64,000 nt of DNA from Sebastes aleutianus (GCA_916700875.1 CAKAKS010000062.1:20654126-20718125); one strand, 5' to 3'; numbered from the stretch's first letter, positions 49,640 to 61,671 are shown. Program-made: numbers and translations. Notes: generated from the letters alone by a model not told the origin.

Positions 49640-49985
49640 CTCGGTTAAAAAAGAATCCACAATTGCACTTAATAGCAGCTAATTAACTATTAGCAATTAA
49701 CTACCAAGAAAACGTGCTAATTAATAGCCTCCATCTAAAGTGAAAAACAAATTGATCAGCCTACCACTTGATTAGTAAGTGCAGTCCCATCCCAGATAAA
49801 AAGACTAGACAGACAGAGAGCGAGAGAGAGAGAGAGAGAGAGACGAGGTGATGTTTGACAGCTTCAATAAGCCTCCATTGGCTTCCTCTCTAACATGTTT
49901 CCATCTATTATTCTAGTGCAGCAGCAGCAGCAGACAGACATGCAGCTCCATAGTAAGGTAGGCTGTAATGGTTGGCTAATTATCT
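49640..49985. promoter_or_regulatory. candidate conserved enhancer in the neurod2 intron
   Basis: Repeat-free block with many homeodomain-like sites (GCTAATTAACTATTAGCAAT, TGCTAATTAATAGCC, CTTGATTAGTAAGTG) and CCATTGGCTTC, followed by a CAG run. Position and texture suit a neural enhancer; conservation was not tested. Confidence 0.4.
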
Positions 49986-50955
49986 CGGGGGGTGTGCCAG
50001 GGGCAAAATCTAGTTTTTAAATCTCAGGCTCAGGAGGTTTGCTCAATTAGAAGCAAAAAAAAAAAAAAAAACACAACAACGTTTAATTAACAGAGCGTGC
50101 AGCTTACACGAAATAGATTTCACACATAATTCAGTATGCACGAGTGCGTAATTTCAAAGCACTTTTTTTAGTCGCTGATAACCTTTTACAGATGGAAACC
50201 TGCTTGTATCCTTTTAGCCCTCGTTAAATATAAAAAATGAAATTATTCAATCAAAAAAAGAAAAAGCTGTAACAGCAGGTTTAAACAATGTTATGTCGAG
50301 ATAGATTGTTGGAGATAAAAACTAGACAAACAGAGATAAATCATGCCTGGCTGTCACAGTCAATGGCGTTGTCCCACCCTTTTCATTTGCTCCGAGATTG
50401 AACGTGCAAATCATCGACAAAATCATCAATAAATCTCCCATTAAAGCTCGAGGACGTCCTTTTCACGTGATGTCAAAATCCTCCACAGATATTCTGATCT
50501 TGCTCTGCTCTTTTGTTTTCACTGATTCAGTGTCCAGACGCAGGAATCTCTAAATCTAATTAGTGTCCGATGTGATCTATTTACAGCCTCATGCATGCTG
50601 CTGCTGTATAAAGAGACTATACTCCAACAATCCTCTGCTGCTTGTAAAGGATCCTGGAGACGCTTGCTTTGCCTTTTTTTTTTTTTTTACTCGAGCCTGC
50701 ATGGTATCTGATCTTATCTTTTATAATCCAGGTAGATTTGGATGTCAAAAGTTGAAGGGCACGCAGAGGAGGAGCAATGGGGAGGTATTGGTGCGAGCGC
50801 GCTCATATAGGGAAATCATAAAAACGACAAAACATGGAAATGCCTCTTATATATCCATTTATGATTTGTTTTTGTTGTTGGGATGGGACTTCAAAGTGTG
50901 CCATCACCAGAGCAAAAAAAAATCACAGACATATGGAAGGCGACTATAATAAATT

Positions 50956-51703
50956 AGATTTCCATATGGATCCATGCCAGTAGATTTTTATCTTACAAAA
51001 CTGTAAATAGATAAATGCTTTAATTCACCAAAAACATGCTGTTTAAAGTAAAATTCAGATGACACCCAATGCATTAATGGGTTCATCTGTGCAATTAGAT
51101 TTCCATATGGATCCATGCCAGTAGATTTGCTTTTTATCTTGCAAAACTGCAAAAGAGAAATGCTTTAATTCACCAAAACATGCTTTTTAAAGTAAAATCC
51201 AGATGACATCTAATGCATTAATGTGTTCATCTGTGACAGACTATATAAATTACATTTCCATATGGATTCATGTCAGCAAATTCGCTTTTTATCTTACAAA
51301 ACTGCAAAAGAGAAATGCTTTAATTCACCAAAAACATGCTGTTTAAGGTAAAATCCAGATGACACCCAATGCATTAATGTGTTCATCTGTGACAGACTAT
51401 ATAAATTACATTTCCATATGGATTCATGCCAGCAAATTCGCTTTTTATCTTACAAAACTGCAAAAGAGAAATGCTTTAATTCACCAAAACATGCTGTTTA
51501 AAGTAAAATCTAGATGACACCCATGCATTAATGTGTTCATCTGTGACAGACTATATAAATTACATTTCCATATGGATTCATGCCAGCAAATTCGCTTTTT
51601 ATCTTACAAAACTGCAAAAGAGAAATGCTTTAATTCACCAAAACATGCTGTTTAAAGTAAAATCTAGATGACACCCAATGCATTAATGTGTTCATCTTTA
51701 GAT
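50956..51703. repeat. five-unit tandem repeat (141-156 bp period) carrying CCATATGG E-boxes
   Basis: Each unit reads ATTTCCATATGGATYCATG, TTTTTATCTTACAAAACTG, AAATGCTTTAATTCACCAAA, GATGACACCCAATGCATTAA. CCATATGG is at 50962, 51103, 51258, 51414 and 51568. The last three units are almost identical. The array ends about 80 bases from the neurod2 leader donor. Confidence 0.92.
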
Positions 51704-51784
51704 TCATTTTTCTCCTCCATTTTGGACATCCAGGATTTATTTTTAATAATGTTCATTCTATTGTTGTTTATGTATCCAACTTAC

Positions 51785-52470
51785 CTCGGCTCGAGCTCTT
51801 CTGCAGGTGATGGAGAGGCACACACACAGAAGAAAAAAAAAAACGCGCGCTTGAGTTTCAGAGCATCTTCAGGGACCCGCACGAGCGAGCGAACCACCGC
51901 TCCTTGTCAGGTGTGCAAGCAGCAGAGAGCGCGCAGCTTTCTTCCTCTCACTGATGATTTGGTTGTTTTAGGTTTTGGTGCTTCTCTTCTCTCCTCTTCT
52001 CTCCTCTCCAAGCAGCGCGCGCACTCGAATAACCGGAGCTTGCGGAGCGAACGTGCTTCTTTGGTGCGCCTGTGCACGTGTGTGTGTGTGAGTGAGAGAG
52101 AGAGTGCGCGTGTGGCAACCGTGAGCTACCGTGGACGGGGTTACATACCAGCTAAGACTGTGATGCCAGCGCCCATATGGCTGGCACGTCACCGGCAAGA
52201 GCCATCACATGAGAGAGGGTGATTGACATGCGCCCGCATTCAGAGAGATTTGCCCGCGGGGGGGAGAGAGAGAGAGAGAGATGGAGAGAGAGAAGGAGGA
52301 GGAGGAGGTGGTGGAGGAGGAGGAGGAGGAGGGCTCCGCCATCTGTCACCGCGCTAGAGCTCACACAGCCAGAAAAAAAGGAGGAAAAACAGAAGAGAGA
52401 GAGAGAGAGAGAGAGGGAGAAAAATAAAATGGTGGAACAACAAAACTCATCATTGTTGACCTGCTGCTTC
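51785..52470 (-). other. neurod2: presumed neurod2 non-coding first exon (5' limit inferred)
   Basis: 3' edge set by the donor GAG|GTAAGT. The block is locally GC-rich with CpGs (for example GAGCGCGCAGC and CACGAGCGAGCGAACC on +), unlike the AT-rich surroundings, and contains one CCATATGG at 52173-52180 and one CAGATG-type site near 52339. The 5' limit is a guess from the TATA-like run. Confidence 0.4.
52265..52415. repeat. (GA)n and (GGA)n purine tracts
   Basis: GA runs at about 52265-52280 and 52395-52414 and a GGA/GGT run at 52294-52331, all within the presumed neurod2 leader or promoter. Purine-strand asymmetry could favour triplex formation. Confidence 0.85.
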
Positions 52471-52494
52471 AAGAGATGGAGACCTCTTCTTTTT

Positions 52495-52512
52495 TTTTAT
52501 ATATATATATCA
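52495..52512 (-). promoter_or_regulatory. TATA-like run upstream of the neurod2 leader
   Basis: On the minus strand ATATATATATAAAAAAAA, the only TATA-like word just upstream of the GC-rich leader block. It could equally be a simple AT repeat. Confidence 0.25.
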
Positions 52513-52597
52513 AAACCTGTGAATTTTCTCATTCACCTGCCAAACTCTCACTCGTCAATGTTTTTTTCCAATTTAGAGGAGAGCTGCGCAGATATCC

Positions 52598-53091
52598 CAG
52601 CAGTCACCGATTAATAGAGATATTATAGGAAGTAAATATACTATTAAGTGTGATAAGGTTACATATACCATGAAGCCTTTTATATGCATTAACTGACAAT
52701 ACAAGGCCCCAAGACAAATAGCATATCTATAAGCTCTCTAAAAGACTCTTTTCTCATATACAAGATAATACAATAATACTGCATGGAGCCTATTATAAAA
52801 TAACATTATAAATAGAGCAAATGAAGGGTGGCAGCAGTCACCGATTAATAGAGATATTATAGGAGGTAAATATACAATCAAGTGTGATAAGGTCACATAT
52901 ACTTTGACTCAGGGGCGCCCATGAAGCCATTTTAAGTGACATTACAGGCCCCAAGACAAATTTCTGTTTCTGCTTTAAAAGCATATCTACAAGCTCTTTA
53001 AAAGACTCTTTTCCCATATACAAGATGATACATTAATACTGCATGGAGCCTATTATAAAATAACATTATAAATTGAGCAAATGAAAGGTGC
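52598..53091. repeat. recent two-copy tandem duplication, about 234-260 bp
   Basis: CAGCAGTCACCGATTAATAG starts at 52598 and 52832. Both copies run through GTGATAAGGT, CCCCAAGACAAAT and TGCATGGAGCCTATTATAAA. The second copy has an extra CTTTGACTCAGGGGCGCC segment. Confidence 0.9.
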
Positions 53092-54835
53092 TGGTTTTAC
53101 CCTCCATCACATCTCTGGTTTCAGAAGCAGGGTTGGGGGTAGGGGGATGGGATGCATCATAAGTGCATTAAGGCCGTGGAACAGAAGGCATATTGTTTAT
53201 TTATTTACCTAATTGGATCAAATTATGCTTCGATGTATTCAGAGGAACAACAACCACAACCAATTGTGATTTGTTCTGACTCCTGTGGGCACAACACCGG
53301 CCGCAGATGACCCACATTGCAGATTAGAAGGTATAATATCATATATTGGCTTCTTCTGCTGCATGCATGGTGTGTGTGTATGTTGGTGCATCATGAGGTT
53401 AAGTGTGAAGATCAAATGTTTACTGGTAGCTGTGTCCGAATGTGTGAGGTTTGCCAGAGCTGCTGCTGCTGCTGGTGTTTTCCAGCGGGCGATGCTGAGT
53501 GAGGGGCGCCTGCAGGGGCGAGCATCAGAGAGAGTGAGACCCAGGTGTGCAGGCCCACTAGGGATGGATGAAAAATGAGGAGGAAGGGGGGTGGGGGGTT
53601 GTGGCTGTAGTTGACGGGGGATTGGTGCTGGCAGGAGCTGGCAGAGGTGCCCAAGATTTAGGAGGAGGCATGTTGGCACATCAGCTGCGAGAATTCCTCG
53701 CCACCAGCATCCCGGTCGCTTCAGTTTGTCCGCTTTGCTGCATTGTGACCATCCCAGCTCCGAGATCTCTCTATTTAGCCGACATTAGTGGAGTTAATGT
53801 GGGCGAAATGAGCTCGGTGACCACCAAGTCCAACTTGGCACAAACACACCCATTGGACTGAGGGAGCAGGGACCTGGAGGCTGAGAAATAGCTGATAGAA
53901 GCTCATCATGTCCTTGGGCCTGCATGGATCACCCCTACATCTCCTCCGCAGCCACAACGGAGGGAGCGTTCGGGGGGTTGCGGGGTCATCCCTGGGGTCA
54001 CCAGTAGTGTGGCAGCTGTGGCTAGGGAGCCGTGATGCCGCACATTCACTAATGTGTCTCATCCCTTATGGGATGAGGGGATGGTAACCTGGCACTACCC
54101 CAAACCATGGTGGGGTGATTGTGTCAGTGTGTGTGTTTGCGAGCTTCACCGCCAGCCAAATCGGTGCCCTATCCTACCTCAGCTGCAGTGGCTGCGGCCG
54201 TGGAGGGGGGGGGGGGGGGGGGGGGCTGATGCTTCTCAACAAGTCCCAAACAACCTTCAGGTCACCTTGCCAAAATAAATGCTAAATGTCAACAGTGTGG
54301 CTTTAGCCAGCGCCGGGCTGGAGGCGACTCCAATCAGGGAGGCTTTGATCTGATATTGAAACGCCGGAGGAGAGCTTGTTTGGAATTATGATATTTTAGA
54401 AGGACTTTGCATCCTGTTTGTTTGCGGATTAGTCTTAAGTAAGGGCCACCTGCTGTGCTTTTTCATAGGCTAAATACATGCAATCAAAAAATGCAAAAAT
54501 TGAAGCGCTTTCCCTTTAAGATATCAAATTCTCCATCACTCTTTTTCCTCTATGGTCAAATGACACCCAATAGCCTCTCAAAGTCATCAAGCCACACCTC
54601 CGTACCTTTGTCATCTCCTCCCCGCCCTTCCTCCTCCTTTTTTTCTCACTGTCAGACATGTGAGGTGATGACCTGCACTTCACTTGTCTTTCTGGAAGAA
54701 GTGCAAACTTCTGCTGGCACAAATATGAAATACAGCACACACACACATCCACACACCCACACACACATTCACACACCCACGCACACACACACACAAACAG
54801 ACCCTCCCACCCCCACCAGACTCCCGGACCCCATC
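53092..54835. other. intergenic upstream of neurod2, no gene seen
   Basis: Includes GC-richer unique DNA at 53450-54060 and a G21 homopolymer at 54205-54225. Open frames here show no recognisable domains. Confidence 0.5.
54205..54225 (+). repeat. G21 homopolymer
   Basis: Twenty-one consecutive G after GTGGA. It could form a G-quadruplex; the length is also prone to sequencing and assembly error. Confidence 0.95.
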
Positions 54836-54847
54836 TGCACTCTCTTC

Positions 54848-54955
54848 TCTCCAGCCCCCTAATTGCATATGCACAAATGCAAATGCCTATTAATTAATTA
54901 CTTGACTAATTAGTGCAGTGGTATTTTAGAGCGATAAATCAAGTGGAGATGGGGC
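54848..54955. promoter_or_regulatory. candidate conserved non-coding element upstream of neurod2
   Basis: Dense octamer and homeodomain-like words: AATTGCATATGCACAAATGC, CCTATTAATTAATTACTTG, ACTAATTAGTGCAGTGG, GCGATAAATCA. It includes one CATATG. It is repeat-free, but similarity was not tested. Confidence 0.4.
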
Positions 54956-55036
54956 CGAGGACGGCGGGGCAGGAGGAGGGCTGCACGGAGCATCGACAAT
55001 GAACCCACACCAGAGGGAGTGCTCCTATTGTACAAG

Positions 55037-55037
55037 T

Positions 55038-55087
<50 letters not shown>
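55037..55087. repeat. (GT)n microsatellite
   Basis: Uninterrupted GT run of about 50 bases, with a second short run just after. Further GT runs lie at 55721-55764 and 56043-56068, and a (CTGT)n at 55999-56024. Confidence 0.95.
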
Positions 55088-55089
<2 letters not shown>

Positions 55090-56104
55090 AGAAGAGGGTG
55101 TGTGTGTGTGCACACTGGAGCTTCTGAAGTGAAGCGGCATTTAAAAATGCTGAAGAGCCCGAAGAGGTGACTGAGTGAGGTGAGTATTGAAAGAGGAAGG
55201 TAGAGAGAGGAGAAGGAAATTTAAGATGCATATGACCTCTGCTCTACCAACTGTGTTGTCTCCTGGCATGTGGCCAAGCTTGCATGCACCTATTTTCCAC
55301 AAAGCAGAAACCCTCAGCTACACCTACTATGACTGCTCCCACTGATGCATATTTATACTGATATTGTAAACCTTGTACAATAGTTCAATGAGCATAACAG
55401 TTGGCAGCATTTACGCAGTGATACTGATGTGATAATTGTGGCATCTGTGATTGGGAGGTGAATAATTCTGGCAGCCGTGGTAAGTTTGTGTATCTGTCTA
55501 TGTGTGTGTGTGTGTGTCTGTAGCTGTAGGTGTGCCAGGCCCCCACCATAGGTACCCACGGAGATCTCCGGACTGAAATATTCATTCTTGTTTGCTCGCC
55601 CAGACAGTGTGGTCCTAATTGCAGCATCAGAAAGCTCCACCTCTCCCTCTCGTCTGTCTTGGCTGCTGTGGAGACAAACCTCATCTGGGAGCAGGATGCC
55701 TCTGTAAGTATGTGTGTGTAGGTGTGTGTGTGTGTGGGTGTGCGTGGGTGTGTGTGTGTGTGTGCATCCTCCTACATGCGTCCTCCTTTCTAGGGAGTGG
55801 AACTGGTAGATTTGTGCTTGGCTCCCACACTTTCATTCACAAACACAAAAAAAAAGCACATTTTCAAGGAGTGTTTTGTTAAATTCATTCATCTAATTCG
55901 CCTGCGTGTCACATTTTCTGTGTATCTTCAGCTTCATGCCTCGTTCACTCTGCTTGTTGTGTTGGAGTTGGGTCGACTATTGATCTCTCTGTCAACATGT
56001 CTGTCTGTCTGTCTGTCTGTCTGTCGATCTGTCGGTCCACAGGGTGTGTGTGTGTGTGTGTGTGTGTGAAGCTCTGGAGTTTTTCATCAGTTCCCGTGCC
56101 AACC

Positions 56105-56265
56105 CGACCCGTGCCTGGCCAAGCTGAACCATCTTGTGGGATTTTTGGCTTTTAATTATAGTAAGAGAGGATTAATTATGGCAGTGGAAACAAGGGGCCA
56201 TGCATTATTGATGCTATGAGTGAAGGGCTGGAGGGGGTAGAGGGTGCTAATTAAATCACTGCCCT
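56105..56265. promoter_or_regulatory. candidate conserved non-coding element
   Basis: Repeat-free unique stretch with GGCTTTTAATTATAG, GAGGATTAATTATGGCAGTG and GGTGCTAATTAAATCACTGC. Same TAAT-rich texture as the other candidates flanking neurod2. Confidence 0.35.
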
Positions 56266-57005
56266 ACTGCCACGTCCTCCTCTGTCTCTGCCTCCACCAT
56301 GTCTTCCACCTGCTACATCTCCGACACCCCACCCTACTTTACTGCTCACACCCACCCACACATGTATTGTCACTCACACAAACACTCATACTCCTGTTGT
56401 CATTTCTCATGTTGTTTTTCTGTCTACTGTTTATTTTTTTTTAAAGTCTACCTCACTGATATCTCCAAATCAAAGTTTGAAACTACCCTCACCTTCCCAG
56501 GAATCTCACACCTATTCAGTGTTTCCTTCATCTTCCTCATGTATCACAAGCTTTTCTCTCTGTCTCCGTAGTATCTCTTGCATGCTGCCACATCTCGTTG
56601 ATAGTGATTGGTACATCCATTCAATGTCTCTCAGTGGTGACATGTTTTAAATTTGCTTCCATCCTAAATGAGCGCCTCGGTTTCAATTTCAACCCCCATT
56701 AGGAAAGCTCCCTCCAGTCATCATGGGATGAGTCTCTTTAAGAGCCAAATGTAACAAAAGGCTGCCATCTACTGGACTTTATTTATAATGATCACCTTTT
56801 ATCATTTCCTCTTTTTTATTATTTATTATATTGGTACAGAACATATGACAAAATAGAATACAATACAAATAAGGTAAGATAAAATAAATAAATAAAACAA
56901 CTGAATACATACAGTATCAATTCATAGGATATAGTTGACAGAGAGCTGATAATTTCATGTCAGAGGATACATTATACCAATAAAGAAAGAAACCATGTGG
57001 CATAT
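56266..57005. other. intergenic, no gene seen
   Basis: C/T-rich then AT-rich DNA. The stretch 56810-56900 (TTATTATATTGGTACAGAAC onward) may be the degraded end of a reverse-oriented retroelement; this is uncertain. Confidence 0.35.
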
Positions 57006-57016
57006 ATAGCCTGCTG

Positions 57017-57450
57017 CACCCGATTCGACTGTTATCAGGCCTTTAAATAGGCATTATCAGTCGCTATTAGCACCATAGATGTGGGTCATTGGGGACCTAC
57101 TACACCTACTACGTTGTAAAAGAGAAAGTGAAACTTAAAAGCAACATGTTCTAACATGTTGTAAAACTGAATGAAATGTCATATTTTGAACACAAACAAA
57201 AACTACAACTTCTTTAGATTTAAGCAACAAAACTACAACTTCTTTAGGTTTAGGCAACAAACACCCCTTAAGGAGTTTCACACTGTCTATACTACAGCAC
57301 CAGACTTTCGCCTCTGCTCCTGTCATAATTACTACGGTCACTAGAGGTCGCTCTGTCATGTTCTTTTATACCTTATTTTGGTGATCTAACATGTGAATAG
57401 ATGATAAAACCTACTAGTAGGCACAGTAGGCCCCTACTGACCCACATCAC
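57017..57450. mobile_element. truncated relative of the 4331-5148 element
   Basis: Starts CACCCGATTCGACTGTTATC and runs through CATAGATGTGGGTCAT and CTGTCATAATTACTACGGTC to TACTGACCCACATC, where it breaks off into an ATCAC repeat. It lacks the retroposon present in the first copy, giving its pre-insertion sequence. Confidence 0.7.
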
Positions 57451-57634
57451 ATCACATCACATCATTGCAATTTGAAGATACATCATGTAGAACTTTAATA
57501 AAAACTACCTAGAACACTGAGAAAATAGGATTTTAGTTTTAGTTAAAATACACATTTTAGTCGTGTGCCCATGCAGGTTTTCACTCAGTCCTGTTATCAT
57601 AACACATTCCCCCCCTCTAAAAATTTGGGTCATG

Positions 57635-57836
57635 TCTAGAAGGGAGCCCGCAAATTGTAAAATCTGATCTGAAATCTGCAAAAGCTTGCAAAACCTCTTG
57701 CAAGACTCGCTGCCCGACGACCTATCCAAACCTTAACTATTCAAGGTCAATGCTTAACCTTAACTATTCGAGATCAATGGCTTACTTTAACAATCTCGCA
57801 AGAGTTTCCCCAGTTTGCTGGCTCCCTTCTAGAAAC
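57635..57836. mobile_element. 200-bp miniature element with TCTAGAAGGGAGCC ends
   Basis: TCTAGAAGGGAGCCCGCAAA at the left faces an inverted TCTAGAAGGGAGCCAGCAAA at the right, 19 of 20 identical. Inside are repeated CCTTAACTATTC words. The target duplication was not resolved. Confidence 0.65.
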
Positions 57837-58790
57837 TACCAAACATTTGGGACCTTACACAAGTCACATGATCAACCAGGAAGGCCAGAAGCAAGTTCTC
57901 CCACTCCATTTTCTGTATGTTGGATCATATTGTAAGCATGACCGAAGATGTCAATTTCAACCTACAGTCCTGTTATTTAAATGATTTCTTAGATGTTTTT
58001 ATGTTTGTTAAGAGTTTTGGTAAACCACCCGGAGGTGCTAAGTGTTCTCATGCTATTAGCATTGATGTCATGTGGCTTCATCTCATTGCTAATGCCGCGC
58101 TAAAAGCTCAGTCCTGTTACTTAATGAACCATCTTCCACTTAGAAAAACCGTGTAAAAAAAATAACTAAAATAGCCTGAGATTGGCCATTGCACGTTTTG
58201 AATAGTTAATTAAACATCTGTGATGTGTTTTGTTGTCTATCTTTACTGAAGGTGTACAGACAACTGTGCATTGAGTGAAACCTTCAAACAGAATCACTGT
58301 TTTTCTTCGTAGTTAAAGAAGCAATTGTGAGTTCATTTTGCAGAAGGACCTCAATCGGATCCCAACAAGATCTGATGGTGGTCTTTAGAGTCCAGTTTGG
58401 AAACCACACTTTCCTTTCTGTTTAACCTTCCACATTGATGCCATAACTAGTCTTCTTATCTGCCATATCTTCCGTCCTTCTTGCTTTCTTTTCTTCATGT
58501 CTCTTATTCTTGTTATTTCCTCTCTAAATTCTCAGAGTCCCATCATGCGCTGTGTTGTCCCAACATATTCCAGATGGATATTGGCTCCCTGGCGTCTAAC
58601 ACTGAAATGATAACAAGCTGAGCAGGTAATCCCTGTCTGTCCCTTTGTTCTTCTGTCATATTTTCATGTACAGTGCTCAGTGCACCATTTTGGGCCAGGA
58701 AGAAGCTCCCTTTCAATCAGACAACCTGGCTTAAAGTCAAACATCCACCCTGCTGAAACAGTAAGTAAAACATTATAGAACTGGGTTACA
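57837..58790. other. intergenic, no gene seen
   Basis: Unique sequence without convincing frames, tandem structure or transposon ends. Confidence 0.45.
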
Positions 58791-58792
58791 TA

Positions 58793-59060
58793 ATAATAAT
58801 AATAATAATTTATATAGCGCCTTTCAATAATCCCAAGGACACTTTACATGGAGGTAGGGAAACAAGACAAAACAAAGCAACTAAACACAAGGACAGAAAA
58901 AGCAAAGATAGCTGGATAACTGCAGTTATTGATGACCAAAGGCCTGACATAGATGACATAGTTCTTCATTGTGCAAATTATAATTTATATAAATCAAGTA
59001 GTATAAATCAAAAAGCATTAAATAAAAAGCCTGGGAACAAATCGCAATTACAGGAAGATC
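58793..59060 (-). mobile_element. TATAGCGCCTTTCA retroposon-like repeat, copy 2
   Basis: (AAT)n followed by TTATATAGCGCCTTTCAATA and CCCAAGGACACTTTACATGG, matching the start of the insert at 4718-4970. The right limit is approximate. Confidence 0.5.
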
Positions 59061-61665
59061 AATAAAATGTGAGTTTTAGGAATTAACACAATGTCTGAAG
59101 CTGTGTCTGACCTCTGACCTCTGACCTCTGGATGGAGACACAGATAACAAAATAATCCATAAAATGATCATTTACATGGCATTCTAAATTGTAATTACAC
59201 CAACAGGACAGTAGATGGTGCACATGCATCCTCCATCACCAACACAGTGCAACACAACTATACAGCTGGTACTGAAACTGGCAGTGCAGCTTTCCCAGGT
59301 GTATAATGTGACTGTTCATGCGAGCGGTACCTGTTTATTGTGTGATGGTATGTTATATAACCAGCTGGAGGGGGATGAGTAAGGAGTCAAGTGTTGAATG
59401 ACAGGCAGTGCCCCTCAACCGCATTACAGGACACCTGCTTTGACGGTACAAAGCCTCTCTGTGATCCTGATTAATGGACTATTTCACCTTTTGCAGCGAT
59501 GTTTGTCCCTGAAATCTCTCCTGTGAAGGTATCAGCTTATTACTACTGCGGCACCTGGCAGGTACCCAGAATTAGGTAGCATGAAAGAGAGGACTCTAGT
59601 AATGTTTGTGATATATTTGGCTTGTTCCTTTTGTTTTGAGCTCATTCAGAATACCTACCCAGAATTCATTTTGGTCTCTACAGCAGGTCAGGTATCATCT
59701 GTAGGGGGTCTGCGGGGCCTTTGAGTCTCTTTCATAACAGGGAGGTTTTTGTCGGCTCTTGCCCCGCCGACGGTCACATGGTGCAAGATGCCAGTTTATG
59801 AGTAGATAGAATTACAACCTTTTTCCTAATCTGTCTTTGGAGCTGGCTCGGAGTGTCTCCACTGTGTGTGTGTGCATGTCACACATTTTGTACAGCGTGT
59901 CCCTGCTTGCTGCTGGAGTTATTATCACGCTCTGAGTTCTCAGGCTGCAAGTGTGATCCATCTTTGAGTAGTTTTTCCTTTGGTTCTGCCAGCACAGTGA
60001 TTTAATGACATGCCTGACACGAAATGTACAAACACAGTGAAGCGCAATGGAAAAAAAATTAGAAGGAGGCACATGTGGGCCTTCATATATACAGTAGATG
60101 GGTTTAACCGCAATATCTGTAAATACGCAATTAGAGCTGGTGACACATCAGGCTTAATTAGAGGTACAAACAAATACAGACACTCCCAGGGGTATTCAAA
60201 CCCACAAACACTGTGGAGCTGTGGTTACATAACAATCTGCAAATAACAGATCAAACATTAACAAATTAATTAAAGGCAGCATCAGGACTTTGGAAATATC
60301 AAGATCAGCTGACACAGAACATAACAGTTGTTTTTTTGTTAATCCATTTAGGCACAAATGAGTTCATGAAGAATATCCGTTTGGTTTCCAATTAGAGCGA
60401 TTTGTTCTACTTGTCAGTGTGTCAGCAGCGTGGAGTAATGTTGTTGTTAATGTGACAGACGGCCCGAGGAATTTACAATGCCTGGCTGCTCTGACACTTC
60501 TGAAAGCTTACCTGACAATTTGTCTCTCTAGTAATCCATACAGCAGAGCGGGGAGGCTGCTCGTTTTTGTGATGCAACATTTTTTAATTTTTATATTGCT
60601 TCGTCAAAGTGTTTTCCTTCTCCATAAAGAGCTTCACATTTTAATCTAACCTAACCCCCAACTGCTCTTGTGACGAGCTGAGAGGGCAGAGCAACCCACC
60701 AGGAGTACATATTGTTGGATTTGCCCAAGAACAGAATGTGTCGTCTGAATAAAATCAGATTTACCGGTGCCCTAAATCTGATTTTCTGGTGCTCTAATCC
60801 AGCCAGTATGTATTAGGATGTGTGCTAATATCCTTTTATAGAAATCATTGCATGTGCATCACACTTGTTTAAGTATTTTCTTATATGCAAACAACAGTGC
60901 AGCACATAGCCTACAAGTTAACGCTGTGTTTATGGTAGCAACCTCTTTTCTGATCAATTGTAATTAAATCAATGATTTTATTCTTATTCTCTTTTTTTTT
61001 GTAATCATACTTGATTTCATCTTTGTATTTATTTGCAGTTACTTTCCTCACTAAATCTGCAAACCAAAGCTTATTTTGCTGGAGAATTGTGATTATTTTT
61101 GGAGATTAAATCTCATCTTATATTGGAGTCTGGGATCACAGCTGATCATCATGTGCCAGACTTGCACTCGCTTGTTTAGTCTGTGTTTCACTATTTTCTT
61201 GTTATTTCCAGTTTTATCATGGCTTGTCCTCCTAGGTTTGCTCATTGGGGTTGCACAGCAAACTCTTTCTATACAGTAATACAAAAGTTGAAGAGAATAG
61301 AGAAGAAACTTAATTGTCCAAATGTGGACCGTAAACAGTCACAGAAGCAATATACAGGTCTGCATATGGCAATAAAATATTTTAAAAACTTATTTGGAAA
61401 AGGAATTCTGCAGGACAATGTGGTTTACTTTAAAGATTAAGTTAACAGCAGCTGAAATCATGTGTAAATCTCACCTTGCTGCAATGACGCAAGTGTACTC
61501 CAGGAGACAGTTACTTAATTGGATTTCTTTGCAATTGCTGCCAATATTCTCTTGTTTTTAGCTGTTTTAGCCAGTTCTTACATGTTTTTCTAATGCAATA
61601 GTTTTCAAACTATTCCACTTGCAGGTTCTCAGTGACAGCAGGGAGAATAGAGAGAGCTCTTCTGA
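59061..61665. other. intergenic, mostly unique
   Basis: Several repeat-free segments (59290-59600, 59930-60300, 60360-60620) have the mixed composition of possible conserved elements. No frame has recognisable similarity. Confidence 0.4.
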
Positions 61666-61671
61666 TAGTAA

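Larger units (their letters stand above)
46762..51784 (-). other. neurod2: neurod2 5' UTR intron (5.0 kb)
   Basis: Acceptor AG at 46763-46762, seven bases before the ATG; strong donor GAG|GTAAGT reading minus from 51785/51784. A non-coding first exon with an intron just before the ATG is the usual NeuroD gene plan. The intron holds the start-region duplications, two inverted miniature elements, LINE fragments, a candidate enhancer and the E-box tandem array. Confidence 0.7.

Noticed and set aside
50956..51703. Reading the regular repeat array as a CRISPR array
   Set aside because: Units are contiguous 141-156 bp tandem copies without short constant repeats and variable spacers, in a vertebrate genome.
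51668..52222. 184-codon plus-strand frame over the neurod2 promoter region
   Set aside because: Antisense to the presumed leader exon in a GC-rich block; no similarity seen and it starts inside the tandem repeat flank.
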